A stretch of DNA of 64,000 bases from JBBSOK01 sp965219125 (GTDB lineage: Bacteria; Bacteroidota; Bacteroidia; Flavobacteriales; Flavobacteriaceae), in assembly GCA_965219125.1 (NCBI GenBank), contig CBDCMO010000002.1, positions 1,488,001-1,552,000 on the forward strand, read 5' to 3'. Both the position numbers and the translations under genes were made by a program. Below are positions 53,794 to 63,600 of this stretch, piece by piece; position 1 is the first letter of the stretch, and every line of letters starts with the position of its first letter. The notes under the pieces were generated by a model, which saw only the letters and a list, made by a program, of their open reading frames with translations, ran no database searches and was not told where the DNA came from.

Positions 53794-53875
53794 TACAGGC
53801 GGAGAGACTCGAACTCTCACACCTCACGGCACCAGATCCTAAGTCTGGCATGTCTACCAATTCCATCACGCCTGC
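53794..53875 (-). tRNA. tRNA-Leu, anticodon UAG
   Basis: 82 nt on the minus strand. Acceptor GCAGGCG pairs with CGCCTGT (G1-U72 wobble), discriminator A, no encoded CCA. D-arm contains AATTGGTAGAC. The anticodon stem CCAGA/TCTGG encloses CTTAGGA, giving anticodon TAG (codon CUA). The variable arm is long (class II), and the T-loop is GTTCGAGTC. Expected for Leu. Confidence 0.95.
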
Positions 53876-54069
53876 ATCAAAATCTTTTGGCATATTAAAT
53901 GAATATCCCAAAAGGAGTGCAAATATAAACAAGAATCCCAAACTACAATTAATAATTTTTATAAAATTTGCAATCTATAAAATATGTCAAAAACAAGTAG
54001 AGCATTTTATGTATAAATTATGCGGTTCATTAAGTCTTTTGTAACTTAGCATTTCTGTTAAAAAAACTT

Positions 54070-55458
54070 ATGAAAACCGCCAAACCTTACATTGAAAAAA
54101 ATAAACAACGCTTTATAGATGAATTGATTGAAATATTAAAAATTCCTTCAATTAGCGCCGATTCTGCCTATAAAAAAGATGTAATAAAAACAGCTGAAGC
54201 CGTAAAAACACAATTAGAAAAAGCAGGTTGTCAACATGTTGAGATCTGTGAAACACCCGGATATCCAATTGTTTATGGCGAGATTCTAAAAGATGAAAAT
54301 CTTCCAACAATTTTGGTTTATGGACATTACGATGTACAACCGCCAGATCCAATAGACTTATGGGAAAGTCCTCCGTTTGAACCTGTGATCAAAAAAACAG
54401 AACTTCATCCTGAAGGTGCCATTTTTGCCCGTGGAAGTTGTGATGATAAAGGCCAAATGTATATGCACGTAAAGGCTTTGGAATTTATGACTGAGACTGA
54501 CCAATTGCCTTGTAACGTAAAGTTTATGATTGAAGGCGAAGAAGAAGTGGGCAGCAGCAGTCTAGAATGGTATGTAACCAAAAATCGTGAAAAGTTAGCA
54601 AACGACGTTATTTTGATAAGTGATACTGGAATGATTTCAAAAAATACGCCTTCTATAACAACAGGACTTCGCGGATTAAGTTATGTTGAAGTTGAAGTAA
54701 AAGGACCAAATCGAGATCTTCATAGCGGTCTATATGGTGGCGCAGTGGCAAACCCAATAAACATACTTACCAAAATGATTGCTTCACTGCACGATAATGA
54801 CAATCATATAACAATACCAGGTTTTTATGATGACGTTGAAGATCTTTCAAAAAAGGAGCGTGAGAAAATGGCGGAGGCACCTTTTAGTTTAGAAGAATAT
54901 GAGAAAGCATTAGAAATTAACGCCGTTTTTGGAGAAAAAGGATACTCAACCAACGAGCGAAATAGTATTAGACCAACGCTTGATGTTAATGGTATTTGGG
55001 GCGGCTATACTGGTGAAGGTGCAAAAACTGTAATTGCTAGCAAGGCATTCGCAAAAATTAGTATGCGTTTGGTGCCAAATCAAGATTGGAAAAAAATTAC
55101 CGAATTATTTAAAAATCATTTTGAAGGCATTGCACCTGATAGTGTTACGGTTAAAGTAACGCCTCATCATGGCGGGCAAGCTTATGTTACACCCATAGAC
55201 AGTTTGGGTTATAAAGCGGCTGAAAAAGCCTACGAAGAAACTTTTGGAAAGAAACCAATACCGCAACGTAGTGGCGGGAGTATTCCTATAGTTTCACTTT
55301 TTGAAAAAGAATTGAAAAGTAAAAGTATCTTAATGGGCTTTGGTCTGGATAGTGATGCGATTCATTCGCCAAACGAACATTTTGGAATTTGGAATTATTT
55401 AAAAGGAATTGAAACCATTCCGCAATTTTATAGATATTTTACGGAAATGAGTAAATAA
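54070..55458 (+). CDS. M20 family dipeptidase (CNDP-like)
   Basis: 462 residues, cytoplasmic. Di-zinc ligands: His in LVYGHYDVQPPDP, Asp in RGSCDDKGQ, Glu pair in IEGEEEVGSSS, Asp in ISDTGMIS and the late His in HSPNEHFGIWNY. The dimerisation domain contains GLRGLSYVEVEVKGPNRDLHSG. It hydrolyses dipeptides. The start is the first ATG after an A-rich leader. Not obviously linked to neighbours. Confidence 0.92.
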   Translation: MKTAKPYIEKNKQRFIDELIEILKIPSISADSAYKKDVIKTAEAVKTQLEKAGCQHVEICETPGYPIVYGEILKDENLPTILVYGHYDVQPPDPIDLWESPPFEPVIKKTELHPEGAIFARGSCDDKGQMYMHVKALEFMTETDQLPCNVKFMIEGEEEVGSSSLEWYVTKNREKLANDVILISDTGMISKNTPSITTGLRGLSYVEVEVKGPNRDLHSGLYGGAVANPINILTKMIASLHDNDNHITIPGFYDDVEDLSKKEREKMAEAPFSLEEYEKALEINAVFGEKGYSTNERNSIRPTLDVNGIWGGYTGEGAKTVIASKAFAKISMRLVPNQDWKKITELFKNHFEGIAPDSVTVKVTPHHGGQAYVTPIDSLGYKAAEKAYEETFGKKPIPQRSGGSIPIVSLFEKELKSKSILMGFGLDSDAIHSPNEHFGIWNYLKGIETIPQFYRYFTEMSK

Positions 55459-55555
55459 ATTATAACACTTGTAAGGTTTTTTTGTTGAGCTGAGAATTAA
55501 ATTCCTACTGTGCCTATCAATATTAAATAGTATCTTTATTTAAAATTTTCTGAAT

Positions 55556-55747
55556 ATGGAAACTCAATTTGTTACAGATAAAAAAGGAAAAAAATTAGCT
55601 GTTATACTTTCAATTAGTGAATATAAAGCAATGTTGGATAAATTTGATTTGCTCGAAGACATTAAACTTTACGATAATGCGAAGGAAAATTTTGAAGATT
55701 CCATTGTAGCAGAGGAAGCATTTGAGTTTATTGAAAAGAAACGTTAA
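55556..55747 (+). CDS. Small antitoxin (Phd/RelB-like)
   Basis: 63 residues. METQFVTDKKGKKLAVILSI, then SEYKAMLDKFDLLEDIKLYDN, is the usual antitoxin layout (beta N-terminus, helices, acidic tail), with ILSISEYKAML as in Phd/YefM relatives. The RelE-type partner directly downstream (12 bp) is broken by an in-frame stop. Confidence 0.75.
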   Translation: METQFVTDKKGKKLAVILSISEYKAMLDKFDLLEDIKLYDNAKENFEDSIVAEEAFEFIEKKR

Positions 55748-55758
55748 TAAAACGTTGT

Positions 55759-56010
55759 ATGACTTATAAGGTTACAATAAAGAAAAGTGCTATTAAAACT
55801 TTACAAAAAATTCATGACCTTTATTATTCTTCAATTAAAAATGCAATACTATTATAAGGGTCAGAACCAAGACCTAAAGGATACATAAAACTTAAAGGTC
55901 GAGAAGCATATAGAATTAGAGTTTTTGATTATCACATTATTTATGAAATTTTTGATTCACAATTAATTGTAGATGTAATAGCCCTCGGCCATAGAAAAGA
56001 TATTTATTAA
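55759..56010 (+). pseudogene. RelE/ParE-family toxin with premature stop
   Basis: 84-codon frame from ATG 55759 with a single TAA at codon 33 (55855-55857); the frame is otherwise open to TAA at 56010. The part before (MTYKVTIKKSAIKTLQKI) and after (GYIKLKGREAYRIRVFDYHI, ALGHRKDIY) match RelE-type toxins, including the GYxKLKG and RIRVxDYRIIY-like core. One substitution (for example AAA, CAA or GAA to TAA) explains it. It ends inside the stop region of phnA on the other strand. Confidence 0.82.
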
Positions 56011-56609
56011 ATTTTCTTCACATATTCAGTAATCAAAACAATTTGCTGTCCATCTACTTTACCTTCAATATAGGTTTCGTTTTCGTGGTCTAACGTAATT
56101 CGGCGCACTGCTGTGCCTTGTTTTGCAATCATACTGCTGCCTTTTACTTTAAGATCTTTTATTAAAACAACGTTATCGCCAGCTTGCAAAATCACACCGT
56201 TGGCATCACGATGCACCAGCGCATTGCTTTTATCTTCAGCATCGCCTTCAGCTGCTGCCCATTCTAGTTGCTGCTCGTCCATATACATCATATCTAGTAA
56301 GCCTTGTGGCCAGCCTTCTTTTTTCAATCTGTGAAGCATTCGCCAAGACATAATTTGCACTGGCGGCGCAGCATTCCACATACTGTCGTTTAGACAACGC
56401 CAATGGTTTGCGTCTCTTTCAACCCCAGAAGTTTCAGGATCTTCCAATTGAGATAAACAGGTTTTACAAATAAGCATTGCAGAATCCGCACCTTTAATAA
56501 ATTCGGGCGTTTTCGGCACTTCGTAAACCGATAGATTTTCTTGTTCGTTATTACCACAAAATTCGCAAGTATTGTTAGCGCGTTTTTTTACTTCTCTTTC
56601 TATACTCAT
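56007..56609 (-). CDS. PhnA-domain protein
   Basis: 200 residues. An N-terminal zinc ribbon (CEFCGN and MLICKTCLSQL) and a C-terminal SH3-like PhnA domain (DANGVILQAGDNVVLIKDLKVKG, AKQGTAVRRI). Despite the name, E. coli PhnA homologues have no proven role in phosphonate use. The middle (HWRCLNDSMWNAAPPVQIMSW) is an additional conserved block of the long form. It is complete and unlinked to the toxin remnant it overlaps. Confidence 0.85.
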   Translation of the reverse strand: MSIEREVKKRANNTCEFCGNNEQENLSVYEVPKTPEFIKGADSAMLICKTCLSQLEDPETSGVERDANHWRCLNDSMWNAAPPVQIMSWRMLHRLKKEGWPQGLLDMMYMDEQQLEWAAAEGDAEDKSNALVHRDANGVILQAGDNVVLIKDLKVKGSSMIAKQGTAVRRITLDHENETYIEGKVDGQQIVLITEYVKKI

Positions 56610-56628
56610 AATTGCAAAGATAGCTTTT

Positions 56629-56697
56629 GAAATCGAAATCGAAGTTGAAGTTGAAGTTGAAGTAAAAAAGTCGCAGTCACAGTCTCAGTCGCAGTTT
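56629..56697. repeat. Period-6 repeat arm, left
   Basis: Units GAAATC, GAAGTT and then GTCGCA, GTCACA, GTCTCA, GTCGCA. It is an inverted partner to the arm at 56806-56883. Confidence 0.7.
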
Positions 56698-56805
56698 GAA
56701 AACGTAATCAATTTTATATATTGAGAATTCAAACTTTATGAACTTGTAGTTAAGAACTTTCAAAATTTAAAAATCTGAAAGGTCTAGCACAAAACAATTT
56801 AAGAG

Positions 56806-56883
56806 TGTGACTGCAACCGAAACTGAGACTGCGACCTCAACCGCGACTGCAACTGCGACTGCGACTGCGACTGCGACTGCGAC
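56806..56883. repeat. Period-6 repeat arm, right
   Basis: Thirteen hexamers mostly TGCGAC with variants TGTGAC, TGCAAC, CGAAAC, TGAGAC. The arms could pair to form a long stem about 110 nt apart. Confidence 0.75.
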
Positions 56884-56903
56884 TAATTTCAAAATATTTT
56901 ACC

Positions 56904-56946
56904 TCTACACTTGTAGAATCAAAAACTTTACTCTATGTTTGTAGAG
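56904..56946 (+). promoter_or_regulatory. BlaI-type promoter and twin operators
   Basis: Dyad 1 TCTACA-CT-TGTAGA (56904-56917) is perfect and contains the BlaI/MecI core TACA-n2-TGTA. Dyad 2 CTCTA-TGTTTG-TAGAG (56931-56946) encloses TATGTTTG (56934-56941), an exact TAnnTTTG -7 box. A TTG at the -33 position (56911-56913) lies in dyad 1. Repressor on either dyad would block RNA polymerase. The ATG is at 56963. Confidence 0.72.
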
Positions 56947-56962
56947 CAATAAAAATAAAACG

Positions 56963-57340
56963 ATGCAATTATCCAATTCCGAAGAACAGTTGATGCAGTA
57001 TTTATGGCAACAAAAACGTGCCTTAATGAAAGATTTAATTGAAGCTTATCCAGAACCAAAGCCTGCAACCACAACTGTTGCCACTCTTTTAAAGAGAATG
57101 CAGGATAAAAATTTTGTAGATTATATTCAATTGGGAAGAAGTCGGGAATATTTTCCCCTTGTTAAAAAGAAGGATTATTTTTCGAAACATGTAAACGGGT
57201 TGATTAAAAATTTCTTCAACGATAGCGCTTCTCAATTTGCATCTTTTTTTACCGAAGAAACCAATCTTTCAAAAACAGAATTGGAGGAATTGAAAGCTTT
57301 AATAGATTCAGAAATTAAAAAGAAACATCCTTTAAAATAA
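56963..57340 (+). CDS. BlaI/MecI/CopY-family repressor
   Basis: 125 residues. Winged helix (about 1-75: NSEEQLMQYLWQQKRALMKDL, TVATLLKRMQDKNFVDY) and C-terminal dimerisation helices. It is paired with the M56 membrane peptidase 79 bp downstream, the usual sensor-repressor arrangement. Its own promoter carries two matching dyads, so autorepression is expected. The trigger is unknown; no beta-lactamase is nearby. Confidence 0.9.
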   Translation: MQLSNSEEQLMQYLWQQKRALMKDLIEAYPEPKPATTTVATLLKRMQDKNFVDYIQLGRSREYFPLVKKKDYFSKHVNGLIKNFFNDSASQFASFFTEETNLSKTELEELKALIDSEIKKKHPLK

Positions 57341-57419
57341 TAAATTCAATTAACCCAAATAAACTTTGGATGTTCAATCAATCCACCAAAAAAAAATATT
57401 AACGCTTGATTAATTGATT

Positions 57420-59180
57420 ATGGAACTATATATTTTAAAATCTGCCGCCTGCCTCCTAATATTTTTTGTATTCTATAAATTGGTTTTGGAAAATACAAGC
57501 AATCACACCTTAAAACGGTTTTATTTGTTGGGTATGACAATCGCATCATTTGTTATTCCGTTTATCACATTTACAAGTTATGTTGAAGTTTCACCTACAA
57601 TTATTTCAACTTCAAATGCTGCCACTGTAACTTATATTACTTCGGAAGTGAATGCTTCAGTAAACTATTTGCCACTAATTTTATGGTCAATATATTTTAT
57701 TGGCGTGGCATTTTTCAGTTTTAAATTTATCAAGAATATTACTGAATTAATTCAAAAAATTAGAAAAAATCCGATTCTCAGAAATAGAAATATCATTCAA
57801 GTTCTTTTGTCAGAAAATGTAATTCCACATACATTTTTATCCTATATTTTTCTCAATAAAGAAAAGCATGAAAATAACGAAATACCAGCATCGGTAATAC
57901 TTCACGAAGAAACTCATGCGTTGCAAAAACATAGTTTGGATATTCTTTTTATTGAAGTTTTACGAATTGTATTTTGGTTTAACCCTTTATTCTGGTTTTT
58001 AAAACGCAGCATAAAACTAAATCACGAATTTTTGGCAGACCGCGCTGTACTTGAAAATGGCGCAGAACGGATTGAATATCAAAAAACATTACTCGCATTC
58101 TCATCACCCGATAGCTATCGGGAGCAGTTAACTCCGTCATTAGCGAACTCAATTAATTATTCATCAATCAAAAAACGATTTAAAATCATGAAAACACACA
58201 CATCACAAAAAGCGATTTTACTGCGAAGTTTACTGTTATTGCCGCTTTTGGCAGTATTGGTTTATGGGTTTAGTAATAAAGAAGTATTTGAGAAAGCACA
58301 ACAAAATCAATCCAACATTATTCCGCTAAAAATTTCAGAAAATTCTGAAGTGCAAACAGAATATGAAAAATGGTATCAAATCCATATAAATTCCGCAAAA
58401 CAAAATGCTACTCCAGAAGAAGTTGCAGAATACAATAAATTAGCAAAAAAATATAATAAGGTAGCAATTGAAAATAGAATTATAAAACTGAAAGATTTAC
58501 AAATTCTTGAAAACATTTATAAAAAGATGTCGCAACTGCAAAAAAACAATTCGGAACCTTTTCCAGAATGTTTGCCTACGCCTAAGCCTACAAATTCTTC
58601 AAAAACTATGGCGACATCAAACTTTAATAACAATGAGGCATCAGAAATGACCGCCCGAAATATCGATATTATTATTTTAGAAGATGGCAAGTACAATATA
58701 AATGGCATACAGGCAACAAAAGCAACATTGCTTAAAACAGTGGAGAGATTTCATCGAGACATAAATCCCCCCATTCGCAATAAAATTTTGAATCTTCACA
58801 TTACTAGCAGCAATGTTATTCCTAATAAAGAGATAGAATTTATTTACGAAACGCTCAAAGATTATGGTTTTTACCGTTTAGTTACTCCTAACCAAGAGGT
58901 TGTAAAAGGAAAAGGTAATGCGCCATTAAAAATTGATGAAACAAATAATCCTAATGAAGCGTTCGAAAATAGTACTTTCTTTATAGTAGCACAAGCACCA
59001 CCACCGCCAAATACTAATAAAGTAGAATATATAAAAGAGCTTGGAAAAAAAGGTGCAACTTTTTATATTGGCCCACACAAATACAACACCGAAGAAGCAA
59101 TTAAAATGGTAGAAAAAAGCACTAATGATGTTACAATAGATGTAAGCAAATATCCATTCGTAAATTTGGGTGGATGCTAA
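57420..59180 (+). CDS. M56 BlaR1-like membrane metallopeptidase
   Basis: 586 residues from ATG 57420. Four N-terminal TM helices (about 1-300), with the zinc motif HEETH inside VILHEETHALQKHSLD and the third-ligand region LNHEFLADRAVL. A further TM helix lies near residue 265 (LLRSLLLLPLLAVLVYGF). The C-terminal 300 residues are a sensor-like domain without penicillin-binding motifs. It would cleave the BlaI-like repressor upon a periplasmic signal. A 16-bp palindrome, CCCGATAGCTATCGGG, sits inside the coding sequence at 58107-58122. Confidence 0.85.
   Translation: MELYILKSAACLLIFFVFYKLVLENTSNHTLKRFYLLGMTIASFVIPFITFTSYVEVSPTIISTSNAATVTYITSEVNASVNYLPLILWSIYFIGVAFFSFKFIKNITELIQKIRKNPILRNRNIIQVLLSENVIPHTFLSYIFLNKEKHENNEIPASVILHEETHALQKHSLDILFIEVLRIVFWFNPLFWFLKRSIKLNHEFLADRAVLENGAERIEYQKTLLAFSSPDSYREQLTPSLANSINYSSIKKRFKIMKTHTSQKAILLRSLLLLPLLAVLVYGFSNKEVFEKAQQNQSNIIPLKISENSEVQTEYEKWYQIHINSAKQNATPEEVAEYNKLAKKYNKVAIENRIIKLKDLQILENIYKKMSQLQKNNSEPFPECLPTPKPTNSSKTMATSNFNNNEASEMTARNIDIIILEDGKYNINGIQATKATLLKTVERFHRDINPPIRNKILNLHITSSNVIPNKEIEFIYETLKDYGFYRLVTPNQEVVKGKGNAPLKIDETNNPNEAFENSTFFIVAQAPPPPNTNKVEYIKELGKKGATFYIGPHKYNTEEAIKMVEKSTNDVTIDVSKYPFVNLGGC
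58107..58122. repeat. 16-bp palindrome CCCGATAGCTATCGGG within the M56 gene
   Basis: Perfect palindrome coding for PDSYR. GC-rich relative to context; I recall this sequence as a common dispersed palindrome in Bacteroidota, not verified here. Confidence 0.6.
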
Positions 59181-59236
59181 ATAAAATCCTGAAATATGTT
59201 CTTGTAATATTTTAATAGCAATTTTTTTTGCGCGCC

Positions 59237-59272
59237 AAACCTGACAGGTCTTCAATACCCGTCAGGTTTTTT
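59237..59272 (+). terminator. Intrinsic terminator after the M56 gene
   Basis: AAACCTGAC (59237-59245) pairs with GTCAGGTTT (59261-59269), followed by T-run. It falls inside the over-long frame of the next gene and argues for its ATG at 59354. Confidence 0.75.
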
Positions 59273-59353
59273 AATATAATTTTATTGTTAGAAAAATGTG
59301 TAACAAACTCACACTTTTGGCGTTATATAATTTCATCAATCTACTTTCCAACT

Positions 59354-60454
59354 ATGTTACAACGCTTTTTTATATTTTGTTCTGGCGCAGATACTGCAAT
59401 TTTAGAAGACTGTTCGCCCGGCGAACGCACTAAATATGCTGGCATTGGTGCTACCGTTTTTTTTACTGCAGTTATGGCTACTATCGCTGCCGCTTATGCA
59501 CTTTACACTGTTTTTGACTCTTATTTTTCAGCAATTTTCTTCGGAATTATATGGGGACTTTTAATTTTCAACTTAGATAGATTTATTGTTTCTACAATTA
59601 AAAAGAGAAATAGCTTTTTTGATGAATTGCTTCAAGCTTCGCCAAGAATTGCTTTGGCGGTAATTATTGCAATCGTTATTTCGAAACCGTTGGAAATGAA
59701 AATTTTTGAGAAAGAAATAAACCAAGTGCTACTTACTGAAAAAAACGAAATGACATTGGCCAATAAAGACCAATTGGCTTTGCAATTTACGCCTGCAACG
59801 AAAACTTTGGAAACTGAAATTGAAGGTCTTAAAAAGGAAGTGTCCGATAAAGAAACAAGTGTTAATGCACTTTACGACACGTATATTTCCGAAGCTGAAG
59901 GAACGGCTGGCACCCAAAAATTAGGCAAAGGGCCAGTTTATAAAGAAAAACGAGAAAAACACGATGCAGAATTAATTGCTTTAGCTGAAATTAAAAAAAC
60001 CAATTCAGAAAAAATTACGGCGGCCGAAGCACAGATTGCAACTATTGCCGAAGAATACAAAACAAAAGTAACCGCTACTCAAGCCGTCATCGATGGTTTT
60101 GATGGCCTTATGGCTCGTGTAACTGCGCTTGACAAATTGCCTTGGCTTCCTTCATTCTTTATATTTCTCTTGTTTTTAGCAATTGAAACTTCACCAATTC
60201 TCGCTAAATTATTATCGCCAAAAGGAGCTTATGATTTTAAATTGGAAGAACAAGAAAGCGCACTTAAATCTTGGGTTTCGCAACAAAAAATGCAGCGTGA
60301 TATTCTCGTTACTACAGACCGTGATGTAAACAACCGAGTATATGCAGATATCGCGGAAGAACAGGAATTGTATGACTACAAACGCAAAAAAGCCCGCGAA
60401 CTTATGCAGTTGCAGGCAGATGCATTTTATAACAAACAAAAGGGTGTTCTTTGA
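59354..60454 (+). CDS. DUF4407 domain membrane protein
   Basis: 366 residues from ATG 59354 (the frame is open from 59228 but that part contains the upstream terminator). DUF4407 landmarks: LEDCSPGERTKYAGIGATVFF, two TM helices (about 30-80), NLDRFIVSTIKK and LLQASPRIALAVIIAIVISKP. A helical coiled-coil region follows (about 125-255), then another TM pair (LPWLPSFFIFLLFLAIETSPI) and a basic helical end. It is an inner-membrane protein of unknown function. Its stop lies within a GAGTTTAG repeat array. Confidence 0.82.
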   Translation: MLQRFFIFCSGADTAILEDCSPGERTKYAGIGATVFFTAVMATIAAAYALYTVFDSYFSAIFFGIIWGLLIFNLDRFIVSTIKKRNSFFDELLQASPRIALAVIIAIVISKPLEMKIFEKEINQVLLTEKNEMTLANKDQLALQFTPATKTLETEIEGLKKEVSDKETSVNALYDTYISEAEGTAGTQKLGKGPVYKEKREKHDAELIALAEIKKTNSEKITAAEAQIATIAEEYKTKVTATQAVIDGFDGLMARVTALDKLPWLPSFFIFLLFLAIETSPILAKLLSPKGAYDFKLEEQESALKSWVSQQKMQRDILVTTDRDVNNRVYADIAEEQELYDYKRKKARELMQLQADAFYNKQKGVL

Positions 60455-60540
60455 GTTTAGGAGTTTAGGAGTTTAGGAGTTTAGGAGTTTAGGAGTTTAG
60501 GAGTTTAGGAGTTTAGGAGTTTAGGAGTTTAGGAGTTTAG
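60453..60540 (+). repeat. Eleven perfect GAGTTTAG octamers
   Basis: 88 bp, 11 identical copies, beginning at the second base of the DUF4407 stop codon. TAG occurs in all frames every 24 bases. The perfect identity suggests recent expansion or slippage. Confidence 0.95.
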
Positions 60541-60696
60541 GAAAATTCTTAATTTTTAGAAAAGAACAATCTTATTTTGACATGTTTTTTGAACATTTCT
60601 TTTAAAAATCGGTGATAGTCCTACTGCCAATTGAAAAAAACCGAACTTTTTTAACCATTTTTCAGTAATATTGTTAGATACCATTTTACTGAAATC

Positions 60697-63600
60697 ATGA
60701 ATGAAATTTCTTCTAAAGAAGCCAAAGAGATTGCCTTCAAAAATTATAATATTCCTGCTGAAGTAACTAAACTTGAAGGTTATGTTGATGACAATTTTTT
60801 GCTGAAAACCGATACCCAAGAAAAATTTTTACTCAAGATTTCAACCGAAGAAGTTGAAAGTCAACTCGATTTTCAGGTTGCTATTTTAAATTATCTTTCA
60901 ACTAAAAATGTTCCTTTCTCCACTTCAAAGGTAATTGCAGATAAGAATGGAAATTTGATTTCAAAAGTTTCAAAAACTACTTCTGTTCGACTTCTTACTT
61001 GGCTTGACGGCCGACTTTGGGCAAGTGTCAATCCTAAAACAAAACAATTGCGACAAAGTTTGGGCGAAAGTGCAGGAAGTTTGACGATAGCGTTGCAAGA
61101 TTTTCAGCATCCGGAAAGCAACCGAAAATTAGAATGGGATTTGGCAAATTCAGCTTGGACGGAGAATTTTCAGAATAAATTTTCAGGTTCTCAAAAAGAA
61201 ATTATTACCTATTTTCAAATTCGATTATCTGAAATACAAGAATTTTATAAAAAACTTCCCAAAAGCATTGTTCATAATGACATAAACGATTACAATATCT
61301 TAGTTTCCGAAGAGTTAGAAAATCCTACAATTTCAGGAATTATAGATTTTGGCGATGCAATTTTTACACAAACAATAAATGATTTGGCTATTGTTTTGGC
61401 GTATGCAATAATGGATTTACCAGATCCACTTTCGGGAGCCTTGGATGTGATTGACGGTTATAATAAACATTATAAAATTTCAGAAACGGAATTAGAATGT
61501 CTGTATATTTTAGTGGGAATGCGCTTGGTTACAACGGTTACAAACGCTTCCATTAAAAAAGAGGAAAATCCTACAGATTCATATTTTGTAATTAGTGAAA
61601 AACCTGCTTGGGCGTTGCTAAAAAAATGGTTTAATTTAAATGAAAATTTTGCCTATTATTCGTTTCGAAATGCCTGCGGATTTTCTGCAAATCCAAATGA
61701 AAATGAATTTAAAAATTGGGCTTCAAACAATCAAGTTTCGTTAAAAATGATGTTTCCAACTATTAAATTCAACGATATTGAAATACCAGATATGACCGTT
61801 GGCAGCACACTTTTAGGCAGCCTTTCGGAATATGAGGATGCTGAAATTTCTGAATTCAAAATAAAGCAATTTCAAAAGCAATTTCCAGATTCAATTTTGG
61901 CAAATGGCTATCTCGAAACGCGCCCTTTTTATACCACCGAAGCTTTTAAAAGTGAAGGCAATAACGGCCTGCAATACAGAAAGACACATTTGGGAACTGA
62001 TTTTTGGTTGCCAGCAGAAACGCACATTCACAGTCCTTTTGATGGTGTTGTTAAAATAATCCATCATAACAATTACGATAAAGATTATGGGCCGATGCTT
62101 ATTTTGGAACATACTTTTGATACCCATAATTTCTACACGCTTTACGGCCACTTAAGTTTGAGTTCTTTAAACTTATTGAAAGTTGGTGATAAAATTAAGC
62201 AGGGTGACTTAATTGCCTATTTGGGAAATTCTACAGAAAATGGCAATTGGGCTCCGCATCTTCACTTTCAGATTATCTTAGATTTAATGGGCAATGCCGA
62301 AAATTTTAATGGCGTGGCTTTACCTTCAGAAATTGATGTTTGGAAAAGTATTTGTCCAAATCCGAATCTCCTATTTAAGGAAAATTTAAACTCTTCGGAA
62401 GAAAATATTTCTGACGAAAAAATAAAACATTTCAGAAATGAACATTTAGGAAAAGGTTTAAGCCTCAGTTATGACAAGCCTTTACACATTGTGCGTGGTG
62501 AAGGTATTTATTTAATTGATGCAAACGGTCAAAAATATTTAGATACCGTGAATAATGTAAATCACGTTGGGCATCAACATCCAAAAGTAGTTGCCGCCGG
62601 CCAAAAACAAATGGCAGTTTTAACAACTAATACGCGTTATCTTCATAAAGATATTGTGGAATATGCTGAAGCGTTGCTCAAAAAATTGCCGTCACATTTA
62701 TCTGTAATCCATTTTGTAAACAGCGGTAGCGAAGCAAATGAACTTGCTTTAAGAATGGCAAAAACCGTTACTGGCAGAAAGGATATTTTGGCTATTGAAG
62801 TTGGCTATCACGGTAATACAAATGCCGCAATTGAAGTAAGTTCATACAAATTTGAAGGCAACGGCGGATTTCCAAAACCTGAAAACACACATATTTTACC
62901 ATTACCAGATTCCTATCGCGGTAAATACGTTGGTGAAAACTGCGGAATTGATTACGCAAATCACGCCAAGGAAATTATTGAAAATCTCAAAAAAGAAGGT
63001 CGAAAAATCGCTGGATTTATTGGTGAAAGTATGATAAGTTGCGGCGGACAAGTTGTTCCTCCAAAAAATTATTTTAAAGAAATATATAAATATGTTCACG
63101 AAGCTGGCGGTATTTGTATTGCAGACGAGGTGCAAACTGGTTTTGGCAGAATGGGAAAAACTTTTTGGGCTTTTGAACTTTATGACGTAAAACCAGATAT
63201 AGTAACGATGGGAAAACCCGCTGGAAACGGGCATCCGTTGGCCATTGTTGCATGTACCAAAGAGGTTGCCGAAAAATTTGATACGGGAATGGAATACTTT
63301 AACACCTTTGGCGGCAATCCAGTTTCATGCGCAATTGGCAAAGCAGTTTTAGATGTAGTTGAAAAAGAAAATTTGCAAGAAAACGCATTGAAAGTTGGAA
63401 GATTTCTGAAAAGTGAATTGAAAAAATTACAAATGCAATTTCCAATTATCGGTGATGTTAGAGGCGAAGGTCTTTTTTTAGGTTTTGAATTAAACGATGA
63501 AAATAGAATTCCGTTACCAAAACAAACAAGCTATCTCGCCAATCGGATGAAGGAATTGGGAATTTTAATGAGTATTGACGGCCCAGACCATAACGTCATG

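Larger units (their letters stand above)
56610..56962. other. Intergenic region with inverted hexamer repeats and BlaI promoter
   Basis: 353 bp between divergent phnA and blaI-like genes. It holds the two hexamer arms and the promoter/operator listed separately; no ORF. Confidence 0.7.

Noticed and set aside
59228..59353. Longer N-terminus of the DUF4407 protein
   Set aside because: The extension runs across an intrinsic terminator; the ATG at 59354 begins the conserved domain.
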